Assembly: GCA_001917435.1 (NCBI GenBank)
Contig: MNEA01000096.1
Coordinates: forward strand, 1 to 43,013
Reading direction: 5' to 3'
DNA from: Acidobacteria bacterium 13_2_20CM_2_57_6
GTDB lineage: Bacteria > Acidobacteriota > Terriglobia > Acidiferrales > UBA7541
Length of the DNA: 43,013 bases
Part shown: one piece after another, positions 1-7,387 of the stretch
How positions within the stretch are numbered: position 1 is the stretch's first letter
How the letters are laid out: every line of letters begins with the position of its first letter
The notes under the pieces: generated by a model
The model's database searches: none
Seen by the model: the letters and a program-made list of their open reading frames with translations, nothing else
What the model was told of the DNA's origin: nothing
Program-made: the position numbers and the translations under genes

Positions 1-1
1 G

Positions 2-856
2 ATTGTGCTCAGAGGAGGGATGCGCAAAAAGGAGCTTGACGCTATTCAAGCTCGCTTGGCTGCGATTCCTGGTGAGGAGGCTCGGCTGCTCTTGGCAACC
101 GGCCGGTATGTGGGGGAGGGCTTTGATGACGCCCGACTCGACACCTTATTCCTGACGCTGCCCGTCTCGTGGCAAGGGACGATCACGCAGTACGTTGGTC
201 GGTTGCATCGACTCTTTCACAACAAGCGGGAGGTGCGCGTCTACGACTACGCGGATCTCAACGTACCGATGCTGGCGCGAATGTTCGACCGCCGCTGTCA
301 CCATTACGAAAGTATCGGCTACACGATTCAGCTTCCAGGAAGCGCGGTGCCGGGCTGGCCGGCAGATGTGCCACTCCCTGTCGATCCCGACTGGAAAAGC
401 CAATATGCCGCCAGCGTGCGCCGCTTGGTGCGAGATGGCGTAGATTCCCCTTTGGCGAAACTATTTGTCCATGCTGCCGTAATCCCGCCCTCCGATGCCG
501 ATAGTTCCGATCGAGCGCGAAGTGCAACCGAGGCATTTCTCTATCGCCGATTGGAAACATTAGCCGAGACCGCCGGGAGGTTTCGCTTGAATGCAGAGCT
601 GCCAATTCCCTTCGATGGCTGGGGCCGCATGGAAGTCGACCTTTTTTGCGAGCCGTCGCACATCGCCGTCGAACTTGACGGCAGTCAGCACCTGGGCGAC
701 CCTGAAGCCTATCGGCGAGATCGTCGCAAGGATGCTTTGCTGCAGGAGAATGGCTATCGGGTCCTCCGCTTCCTCGCAGAAGACGTCGGCAAATGTCTAG
801 ATCAAGTTCTGGACACTATCCTGCGAGCCTTAGCGCACCAAAACACCAGAATCTGA
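2..856 (+). CDS. SF2 helicase C-terminal half fused to DUF559/Vsr-like nuclease (5' truncated by window edge)
   Basis: The reading frame is open to the left edge, so only the C-terminal part is present. Numbering from the GTG at position 5, residues 31-41 (ATGRYVGEGFD) match helicase motif V and residues 62-69 (QYVGRLHR) match motif VI of DEAD/DEAH superfamily-2 enzymes. Residues about 205-258 look like a Vsr/DUF559 endonuclease-fold domain: D212, E223, D225, H229, then a Tyr/Asp/Arg-rich segment and GYRVLRF. This helicase-then-nuclease order resembles effector proteins of restriction or TOTE-type conflict systems (family knowledge). A role in cutting foreign nucleic acid is inference. The N-terminal ATPase half and any partner genes lie outside the window. 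Confidence 0.8.
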   Translation: MVLRGGMRKKELDAIQARLAAIPGEEARLLLATGRYVGEGFDDARLDTLFLTLPVSWQGTITQYVGRLHRLFHNKREVRVYDYADLNVPMLARMFDRRCHHYESIGYTIQLPGSAVPGWPADVPLPVDPDWKSQYAASVRRLVRDGVDSPLAKLFVHAAVIPPSDADSSDRARSATEAFLYRRLETLAETAGRFRLNAELPIPFDGWGRMEVDLFCEPSHIAVELDGSQHLGDPEAYRRDRRKDALLQENGYRVLRFLAEDVGKCLDQVLDTILRALAHQNTRI

Positions 857-864
857 GCAGATGA

Positions 865-1102
865 CTAACCTTGCTTTGGGTATAGCCTCTCAACCCAGTT
901 TCGGCGGGCCTCCTGGGCGGCGGTTCCGGCAGTTAGAATTGAGGCGGCACCGAGCGAAGACATAGCGGTGACTTGTTCGATGATGCCACAGGCTTTCAAG
1001 ACGATTAGGCAGCTCGTGCTTATCCGGTCCTTTCAGCTCGCCACCAGCCGTTGTGGCGCTGGGTTCGACGACGCCCAAGGTATCCCGCAGTGTAAAGTCG
1101 AA
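865..1102 (-). pseudogene. Frameshifted C-terminal remnant of an unidentified protein
   Basis: On the minus strand, two adjacent frames read as one protein-like text if a single frameshift is allowed near 1000. The first part (about 1102 to 1005) includes FTLRDTLGVVEPSATTAG; the second (about 1005 to 868) includes KACGIIEQVTAMSSLG and ends NWVERLYPKQG before a TAG at 865-867. A stop codon blocks the first frame at its upstream end, so no intact start remains. I do not recognise the family. It lies between the helicase/nuclease gene and the diguanylate cyclase gene, as expected of decay at the border of an accessory segment. It could also be chance. Confidence 0.28.
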
Positions 1103-1125
1103 TCAAGGAATTAAGCTAAGGTCTG

Positions 1126-1977
1126 ATGACCCCCTTGGAACCGCAACAACCACCCACGGTACCTGCTCCCGTGCAGGCCGAGCAAATCCGGACAAACATG
1201 CGCCGGATTTCACAGCGCCAATGGTGGCTGTGGTCCTCGGCCGTAATGGTGACCTTGCTCTTAACTCTTGGGATCGCTTCCTTTGCGTTCCCAGGCCTCC
1301 TGTCCGGAAACGAATCCCTCTATTCATTTCGCTTGGACCTAGCCATGCGCGGGCTAGTGGGACTCGTTTTACTGTTCAACGTCTATACCGTGTACCAGCA
1401 GTTGCAGATACATCGGATCCAAAACCACTTGAGCGACCAAGTGGAGGCATTAGGCAAGATGGAAATACGCACGGAAGAGGTTTATAAGCTTGCCGTGCTT
1501 GACCCACTTACGGGTCTTCATAACCGACGATCGGGAGAACAGCGTTTGGCACAAGAAATTTCTCGCGCGCAACGCCACGGCCGCCCCCTGACCGTCCTGA
1601 TGCTGGACTTGAACGGCCTGAAAAACCTCAATGACAAGTTTGGCCACGCTGCCGGCGACGAACTGATCCGGCACTTTGCCGGACGCCTCAGCAAAGCCAT
1701 TCGCGGTTCCGATCTAGCCGTTCGTCTCGGAGGGGACGAATTCCTGGTGCTGCTGCCGGAGTGCAAACCTGATGAAGTGCTTCATGTCCTGGGCCGGTTG
1801 AAAGACCTGAATTTCGATTATGACGGCCAGTCAATGGCCTTCTCCTTTTCCGCGGGTTGGACCAATTTCAATCCGGGTGAATCGCCCCAAGACCTTTTGA
1901 AACGGGCCGATGACGCACTTTATGTGAACAAGCGTGCCGCTAGAGCCCAAGAGGAATTGCGCGCTGCAAAGACCTGA
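1126..1977 (+). CDS. Membrane-anchored diguanylate cyclase (GGDEF domain)
   Basis: This 283-residue protein should make cyclic di-GMP from two GTP. Two hydrophobic segments (about residues 34-56 and 72-90) anchor it in the inner membrane, and a short linker leads into a GGDEF domain (about 120-275). The catalytic signature GGDEF is intact at 202-206. An RGSD motif at 193-196, exactly five residues upstream, is the classical inhibitory I-site (RxxD), so product feedback is likely. There is no EAL domain and no clear extracytoplasmic sensor domain; the loop between the membrane segments is only about 15 residues. The ATG at 1126 has a weak AAGG upstream. The next gene is 197 bp away behind a candidate promoter. 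Confidence 0.93.
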   Translation: MTPLEPQQPPTVPAPVQAEQIRTNMRRISQRQWWLWSSAVMVTLLLTLGIASFAFPGLLSGNESLYSFRLDLAMRGLVGLVLLFNVYTVYQQLQIHRIQNHLSDQVEALGKMEIRTEEVYKLAVLDPLTGLHNRRSGEQRLAQEISRAQRHGRPLTVLMLDLNGLKNLNDKFGHAAGDELIRHFAGRLSKAIRGSDLAVRLGGDEFLVLLPECKPDEVLHVLGRLKDLNFDYDGQSMAFSFSAGWTNFNPGESPQDLLKRADDALYVNKRAARAQEELRAAKT

Positions 1978-2097
1978 TCGATACCTGTGTTTCTCTTCAT
2001 TCTTCGGCTTTCCGCCGCGGAGAACGAGAATTCCGGAGGCTCAAGCATACTGGACGGTAGGGTTTTGTCCTCTCGCGCATTGCAGTATTTCCCCGAA

Positions 2098-2125
2098 TTG
2101 ACTGCTAAATGTCCTATGGCATAAG
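2098..2125 (+). promoter_or_regulatory. Candidate sigma-70-type promoter for the receiver-fusion/subtilisin operon
   Basis: TTGACT at 2098-2103 and CATAAG at 2120-2125 are separated by 16 bp and match the -35 and -10 consensus at five and four of six positions. Transcription would start near 2132, leaving a leader of about 40 bases before the ATG at 2175. This is a pattern match only. Confidence 0.35.
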
Positions 2126-2174
2126 TCCCCTTGGATACCATTGGTAATCCCGAAAGGTCGTTGTTGCCCACTCA

Positions 2175-3047
2175 ATGCCTGCTAAAGTTACTCGGACTCC
2201 GCCCAAGGTCCTGGCGATCGGGGCGGATTGGTTGGTTCTTGACAATATTCGCGTCTTGCTTGGGACTAAGGGCTGTCTGTGCGTCGTTGGTTCCAATATC
2301 AACGAGGCGCGCGCACTCCTTGAGAAGGAAAGACCCGACGCCGCCGTCCTTGATCCGCAACTCTTGGACTCTTCACCTACTGAGGCTTTGGCAGCCTTGC
2401 ATACGATTGCTCTCGGGCTGCAAGGTCGCGTAGCTGTTCTCACACAGGAGCAGATTGATTCACAACTTCTGAATGTAGTTGACGCCTATTCTCTTCCCAA
2501 AGTTCCGGTAGAAGCACTCTTACAGGAACTTTGGCCCTGCCTGGACTCGTTGCTCCACAGAAAGATCGCGCCGCGGCGGACCAAGCACACCGGGCGGCTT
2601 GTCTTTAACAGCTTTCTCCAACCGTTAGCTGTCGGCGTACGCTCTGCACAGCCCTCGGATCATAGGCTCCTTTACGAATCTGGGGATGTGATGGTCGACC
2701 TGTGGCTCCAATCCCAGAGAGATTCGCGGCGCGTCAAGCTTATTGGCCAGATTCTGGATCGCAAAAAACCAGGACCTCAACTCCATAGCGCGCCCGTCGT
2801 GCTTCAAGGCAAAACAGAGCCGATTGAGGTAGCGACCACAAACGAGATGGGTGAGTTTCAGTTTGACTTCGATCCTCGGCCCCAGCTGAGGCTGGAGATA
2901 GGCGTCAGGGAAAACTACTGGCTATCCCTCGAATTGCCCGGTCCCAGGGGCGCCATCCATGAAGTAAGAGAATCGCCAGCCCGGGAGGCAGAGGGAGACC
3001 TCGAGATTCAGAAACCTCCCGTTTCCAACAAAAGAGAGAGGCAGTAA
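2175..3047 (+). CDS. Receiver-like domain fused to an Acidobacteria-type C-terminal beta domain
   Basis: The protein has 290 residues. Residues about 10-122 read like a response-regulator receiver: D60 after a hydrophobic strand (AVLD) could be the phospho-acceptor, T90 ends a second strand (VAVLT), and K109 sits in LPKVP where receivers have their conserved lysine. The usual N-terminal acidic pair is reduced to one Asp (D18), so phosphorylation is uncertain. Residues about 140-258 (from VFNSFLQP, through GQILDRKKPG, to GEFQFDF) resemble a beta-rich module that I recall from acidobacterial genomes beside sigma factors and secreted proteins. No DNA-binding domain is present. The stop lies 3 bp before the subtilisin start, so the two are almost certainly co-transcribed. 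No good Shine-Dalgarno is seen. Confidence 0.7.
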   Translation: MPAKVTRTPPKVLAIGADWLVLDNIRVLLGTKGCLCVVGSNINEARALLEKERPDAAVLDPQLLDSSPTEALAALHTIALGLQGRVAVLTQEQIDSQLLNVVDAYSLPKVPVEALLQELWPCLDSLLHRKIAPRRTKHTGRLVFNSFLQPLAVGVRSAQPSDHRLLYESGDVMVDLWLQSQRDSRRVKLIGQILDRKKPGPQLHSAPVVLQGKTEPIEVATTNEMGEFQFDFDPRPQLRLEIGVRENYWLSLELPGPRGAIHEVRESPAREAEGDLEIQKPPVSNKRERQ

Positions 3048-3050
3048 CCC

Positions 3051-4658
3051 ATGCGGTCCAAAGCGCTTGTACTCTTCCTGCTCCTGTTCGGGCTGTGGCC
3101 GGTCAGCGCCTCCGCCCACAATCGATTCATTGTGCGCGACACTGCGGGCCTTGATGCACTCCAGCAGGTCTGCGCGACGCTGGGCTGTACAGTGATCAGC
3201 AGTGTAGACGGCAACCTGAACCAAGTTTTTTTGGTTACGGCCCCCTTCAACATAGATGTAGCAGTGATTCTGGCCGAACTGCTCAACACGCCGGGAGTAA
3301 CCAACGCCGAGCTGGATCAATCCGTCGCCTTGGTTCCGGCATTGAACCAGCCGGCCGCGGTACCCGCAGGGCTCTCGGATACCAGCACCGAGCAATACTT
3401 CGGCACTTCGGTGCGGAACGGCTATGTGAATCAACCGGCTGCGCAGATTATCCGGGTGTCCGAGGCGCAGAGCACTTTTAATGTGGCCGGGGCCGGAATT
3501 GTGGCGGACATTGACACGGGAGTGGACCCCGATCATCCGGCACTGCAAGGCGTTTTGCTGCAAGGCTGGGACTTCACTCGGAATCAGGCCGGCGGCTCCG
3601 AGATGACGGATCTTCAGCCTCCCTTTGTGTCGCCTCCGCCGTGCACGGATTGTGCCCCAGCGACTGTGAATCAATCCACAGCAGCGGTGCTGGACCAGTC
3701 GACAGCGGCGGTGCTCGACGGAAACCCGCAATACGCGGCATTTGGCCACGGCACGATGGTGATGGGCGTCATCCACCTCGTTGCGCCGCAGGCCAAGCTT
3801 CTTCCGCTAAAAGCCTTCCACTCCGACGGGACGGGATTCCTCTCCGACATCCTGAGTGCCATTTATTTTGCCGTGCAGAACCAGGCTAACGTCATCAACA
3901 TGAGCTTCGACTTGACGACCAAATCCGATGAACTATCCAAAGCTCTGGATTTTGCCAACCAGCAAAATGTGATTTGCACGGCCTCCGCGGGAAATGACGG
4001 AGCAATCGAGATTGTCTATCCGGCAGCGATTCAAAACGACGTGATGGGAGTTGCCTCAACAAGCGACCTCGATCAGCGGTCCACTTTCTCGAACTATGGT
4101 GACGCCATCGTGTGGGTAGCCGCCCCCGGAGAAGCCGTCATCAGCACGTATCCGTTCGGCAGCTATGGGGCTGCGTGGGGAACATCCTTCAGCGCGCCTT
4201 TCGTTGCCGGGGGAGCTGCTTTGTTGTTGGATCAGAAGCCGGTCACGGACGAGTCCCAGGCCGCCGCTGCCGTGGCTCATGCCGTGCCCATCGGTCCCAA
4301 CATGGGCAATGGCAGGCTGGACCTGGTGCAGGCACTCACCGCAAACGGTGCGCAACCCGGAGACTTCTGCATTTCTCCAGCTTATCAAAAAGCGAAAATC
4401 CACCGCGGTCAGACGGAGACCTTCACGTTCAAGGTTACTGCGTTCGATGGCTTCGCAGGAACCGTGGATTTCAGTGTGACCGGCCTACCCTTGAATATCG
4501 ATGCGGATTTTAATCCGACTTCGAGGGCTGGTTCGGGCAACTCTGTGCTCACCTTGCACGCACACAAGAATGCGCATCCCGGATCGTACAACTTGACCGT
4601 TACCGGGAAGAGCGGAGCTTTGCTTCATTCCGTTAGCTTTCAATTGCACGTCCAATAG
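3051..4658 (+). CDS. Secreted subtilisin-like serine peptidase (S8) with C-terminal Ig-like domain
   Basis: This 535-residue protein starts with a signal peptide (about 1-22, ending SASA-H). Residues about 25-95 look like an inhibitor-I9-type propeptide. The S8 catalytic triad is readable: D155 in DIDTGVD, H233 in GHGT and S379 in GTSFSAP, with the oxyanion Asn314 in SAGND. After about residue 440 a beta-sandwich-like region follows, probably a surface-binding or spacer domain. An insertion before the catalytic His contains a duplicated eight-residue unit (QSTAAVLD twice) and a CxxC. A GAGAGGCAG ribosome-binding site lies in the end of the upstream gene. A secreted, probably self-processing protease is the expected product; its substrate is unknown. 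Confidence 0.92.
   Translation: MRSKALVLFLLLFGLWPVSASAHNRFIVRDTAGLDALQQVCATLGCTVISSVDGNLNQVFLVTAPFNIDVAVILAELLNTPGVTNAELDQSVALVPALNQPAAVPAGLSDTSTEQYFGTSVRNGYVNQPAAQIIRVSEAQSTFNVAGAGIVADIDTGVDPDHPALQGVLLQGWDFTRNQAGGSEMTDLQPPFVSPPPCTDCAPATVNQSTAAVLDQSTAAVLDGNPQYAAFGHGTMVMGVIHLVAPQAKLLPLKAFHSDGTGFLSDILSAIYFAVQNQANVINMSFDLTTKSDELSKALDFANQQNVICTASAGNDGAIEIVYPAAIQNDVMGVASTSDLDQRSTFSNYGDAIVWVAAPGEAVISTYPFGSYGAAWGTSFSAPFVAGGAALLLDQKPVTDESQAAAAVAHAVPIGPNMGNGRLDLVQALTANGAQPGDFCISPAYQKAKIHRGQTETFTFKVTAFDGFAGTVDFSVTGLPLNIDADFNPTSRAGSGNSVLTLHAHKNAHPGSYNLTVTGKSGALLHSVSFQLHVQ
3673..3720 (+). repeat. Imperfect 24-bp tandem duplication within the subtilisin gene
   Basis: Two consecutive 24-bp units encode QSTAAVLD followed by QSTAAVLD with a few silent differences (for example tccacagca against tcgacagcg). 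The unit is in frame, so it lengthens the loop before the catalytic His without breaking the gene. Confidence 0.7.
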
Positions 4659-4717
4659 CTAGGTTGAACCAACCGGGAGCTCTTGTTTGACCTGTCCGCG
4701 AGCCCCAGGATTCGTGC

Positions 4718-6382
4718 TCACTGAGAAGGGGGAGGCGGGGGAAGCGCGAAAGCGTAGAGAACGTCCTGCACGGCAAGGATCAGATACTGCCGTCCGTCGA
4801 GTTGATAGGTCATCGGCGAGGCGTCCATGCGACCGCCGGCGTTCAAGTGCCACAAGGTTTTGCCCGTCACCGGATCAAGAGCGAGCAAATTGCCGGAGTT
4901 ATCGGCAGTGAAGAGAAGATGCCCGGCAGTCGTAAGAATCCCAGAGATGCCTTCTCCCTTTCCAATTTCGTGATTCCACACGATTTTGCCGCTACGGTAG
5001 TCAATCGCACGCAGCGTTGAGTTGCTCCATAGGTTGCGGTCTCTGCCTGCCCAGCCTTCCGGCTTCCCTGTCGCAGTGCGGTAAAAAATGCTGAAGATTC
5101 GACGGGCATTCACATAAAACAGCCCGGTCTGGGGATCAAAGCTGGGCGCCATCCAATTGCTGGCGCCATCTGAACCAGGCTCGACAAGCGCGCCATCCGG
5201 GCTCGGAGTGGCTTCCGGCTTGGCGATCGGGCGGCCCCGCGAGTCAATTCCTTTCGCCCACGTCTGGTCGATGAAGGGGGCTGTGACCAGTTGCTGTCCA
5301 TTCGTTCGATCGAGCACGAAGAAAAAACCATTACGGCTGGCCTGCGCGAGAAGTTTACGCGACTTGCCATTGAATTCGCCGTTGAACAAAACGGGTGTCT
5401 CGACGGCGTCCCAGTCATGCACGTCGTGTGGCGAAGGCTGGAAATACCATACGAGCTTCCCCGTGTCAGGATTCAGCGCCACGATGGAACAGGTGTAAAG
5501 ATTGTCGCCGGGCCGCTCCTCGCCCGCGAGCACCGGATTGGGATTGCCCGTGCCCCAATAGAGCAGGTTGAGCTCGGGGTCATAGGTGCCGGTCATCCAC
5601 GTCATGCCGCCACCGTGCAGCATAGCGTCGGTGTCCTTGGGCCACGTTTCAGAACCCGGTTGGCCGGGGTCCGGCTCGGTGTACCAGCGCCACTGGATGG
5701 TTCCCGTTTCCGGATCCAGGGATTCGAGGAATCCCCGAATATCCGTAACGTCCCCGGACACTCCTACGATCACGTGATCACGGATGACCAGGGGCGCCAT
5801 CGTTGAGAAGTAGCCGAGCTTCGGATCAGCAAGCTCGATGATCCAGCGAACGCTGCCATCCTTCGCGTCGAGACAGACCAAGTGCGCGTCGGGCGTAGTA
5901 AAGTAAAGCCAGTTTTTGTACATGCCCAACCCGCGATGGCCGATGTGGTCGCCTTCGGAAGCGCGATGGTAGTGCCAGATCTCCCGCCCAAAGCGGGCGT
6001 CGAGGGCCCAAACGTTGTCGGGCACCGTGAAGTAAAGAACGCCATTCACTTCCAGCGGCGTTGATTTGATGGTTCCCGCGTGCGGATGAAAGACCCATGC
6101 GAGCGTAAGCGAACCGACGTTTCCCACGTTGATCTGGTCGAGCGTGCTGAAGCGGCCGCCTGAGTAATCTCCGTTATAGGTCGGCCAAGTATCGGTGGCC
6201 GGCTTAAGCAGAGCCGTCGGGTCGAGCCCTTGCGCTGCGGCCGGCAGCGCGTGCAGGCTCAGCGCGAGCAGCAGCAAGATGAGGGTACCCGGCCGACCGC
6301 GCCAGTGCGAACCCTCGTTCTCCTCCACGCTGCGTTCGTTATGTCGCCTGCAATCGATCCGCCCACTCAGATGAGAAAGCAT
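4718..6382 (-). CDS. Secreted PQQ-dependent (quinoprotein) dehydrogenase
   Basis: This is a pyrroloquinoline-quinone alcohol-dehydrogenase-like beta-propeller of about 554 residues. The start chosen is the ATG at 6382, behind GGGAGTGGGA and just after the cytochrome stop; a hydrophobic signal segment (LILLLLALSLHALPAAAQG) follows. Typical propeller blade ends are present (WPTYNGDYSGGRFS, GTGNPNPV, ALNPDTGKLVW, VLDRTNGQ, TGKTLWHLNAGG). HDVHDWDAVE carries the Asp expected near PQQ, and GTGN the Asn that helps bind calcium. The vicinal Cys-Cys pair of methanol/ethanol dehydrogenases is missing. There is no fused heme domain; the upstream diheme cytochrome c is the obvious electron acceptor. Substrate unknown, probably an alcohol or sugar. 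Confidence 0.88.
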   Translation of the reverse strand: MLSHLSGRIDCRRHNERSVEENEGSHWRGRPGTLILLLLALSLHALPAAAQGLDPTALLKPATDTWPTYNGDYSGGRFSTLDQINVGNVGSLTLAWVFHPHAGTIKSTPLEVNGVLYFTVPDNVWALDARFGREIWHYHRASEGDHIGHRGLGMYKNWLYFTTPDAHLVCLDAKDGSVRWIIELADPKLGYFSTMAPLVIRDHVIVGVSGDVTDIRGFLESLDPETGTIQWRWYTEPDPGQPGSETWPKDTDAMLHGGGMTWMTGTYDPELNLLYWGTGNPNPVLAGEERPGDNLYTCSIVALNPDTGKLVWYFQPSPHDVHDWDAVETPVLFNGEFNGKSRKLLAQASRNGFFFVLDRTNGQQLVTAPFIDQTWAKGIDSRGRPIAKPEATPSPDGALVEPGSDGASNWMAPSFDPQTGLFYVNARRIFSIFYRTATGKPEGWAGRDRNLWSNSTLRAIDYRSGKIVWNHEIGKGEGISGILTTAGHLLFTADNSGNLLALDPVTGKTLWHLNAGGRMDASPMTYQLDGRQYLILAVQDVLYAFALPPPPPSQ

Positions 6383-6420
6383 TCCCACTCCCGTCTTGGA
6401 CTCCGTGGCTTCTCCACTCT

Positions 6421-7239
6421 TTACTTCAGACTTTCGAGATACGCAAAGAGGTTGTGAACATCCGCTGGAGTGAGTTTCTCGAGCAGTTCGCGGTGCGCAG
6501 CCAGGGGATCCTGCAATTCGACCTTCACCTTGTCGCGCGAGAATGACCGATACCAACCGGACGCATCACGCAGAGCGATCACGAAATCGTCGGCGTGCGC
6601 CAGCGGCCCCTTGACCTCTTCGCCAGAGGGCAGCGTGACGACGGCTACAGTAGGTTTGCCCACGGGATAAAGCATGCGCGCTTGGAGATCAATGGGGGAG
6701 TACTTCGTAGCGATGTTGGCGAGATCCGCGGCGGGAGAATGGCAACCTTTGCAGCCTCCCGCTCCATTAAAAAATGACTTTCCCGCAGCCGCGTCGCCGG
6801 TTAGCAGCTTCTCCACTGGATAGTTATGGGGGACGCCTGCCGACCTCAATGCTTCCGTGGCACGGGCATGGAGGTACGCAGCGATGTCAAGCACTTGCTG
6901 ATCGGTCATCGACATCGCCGGCATCCCTTTGTCGGCGCGTCCCAGCCGAATGACCTCGCCGATCTTGTCGCCCTTTACGTCATGAGCAACGAGCGGTGAA
7001 CGGACAAGGTCAGGCCCGCGAGCGCCAGTTGCATCGGGGCCATGACAGAATCCGCAAGATTGCTCAAACTGTTTGTGCCCGCGCTCGACCGCCGGGTCTT
7101 GAGAATCAGACTGAGGCCACGCAGCGGAATTCCCTAGACCAAACAGAACAATGACCGCAATACAAGGAATTGCAGTTCTGGCCCAGATAGCCGGGTCAAG
7201 GTGTTGTTTCAATGTGGGCCCATCTCCCCGTCTCCACAC
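6421..7239 (-). CDS. Periplasmic diheme cytochrome c, partner of the PQQ dehydrogenase
   Basis: The protein has about 272 residues and two CxxCH heme-attachment motifs, CGFCH and CKGCH, each in a small cytochrome c domain, with Met-rich GMPAMSM between them as a likely axial-ligand region. An N-terminal hydrophobic stretch (IPCIAVIVLFGLGNSAAW) is a signal peptide or anchor. The stop is 38 bp before the start of the PQQ dehydrogenase, so the two are probably one operon, passing electrons from substrate to PQQ to heme to the respiratory chain. The start is uncertain: the GTG at 7239 lies very close behind GAGGAG, and a TTG slightly downstream, preceded by GGAGA, is an alternative. Confidence 0.88.
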   Translation of the reverse strand: MWRRGDGPTLKQHLDPAIWARTAIPCIAVIVLFGLGNSAAWPQSDSQDPAVERGHKQFEQSCGFCHGPDATGARGPDLVRSPLVAHDVKGDKIGEVIRLGRADKGMPAMSMTDQQVLDIAAYLHARATEALRSAGVPHNYPVEKLLTGDAAAGKSFFNGAGGCKGCHSPAADLANIATKYSPIDLQARMLYPVGKPTVAVVTLPSGEEVKGPLAHADDFVIALRDASGWYRSFSRDKVKVELQDPLAAHRELLEKLTPADVHNLFAYLESLK

Positions 7240-7387
7240 TCCTCATCCCTCCACGAATTTCAAGCGATCCTACCTCAATTGCAGACGACTCCAGCACTTC
7301 GCGTGCGGGGATTCTAGCATCAGGTCCGGGGCTTCGTCATTGGGTCTGCTTCATTTTTCCCTAAGCCGGCATCGGTGACCGCGCATT

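Noticed and set aside
4662..4674. GGTTG-AAC-CAACC stem after the subtilisin gene
   Set aside because: Only five base pairs and no T-run; too weak for a terminator call.
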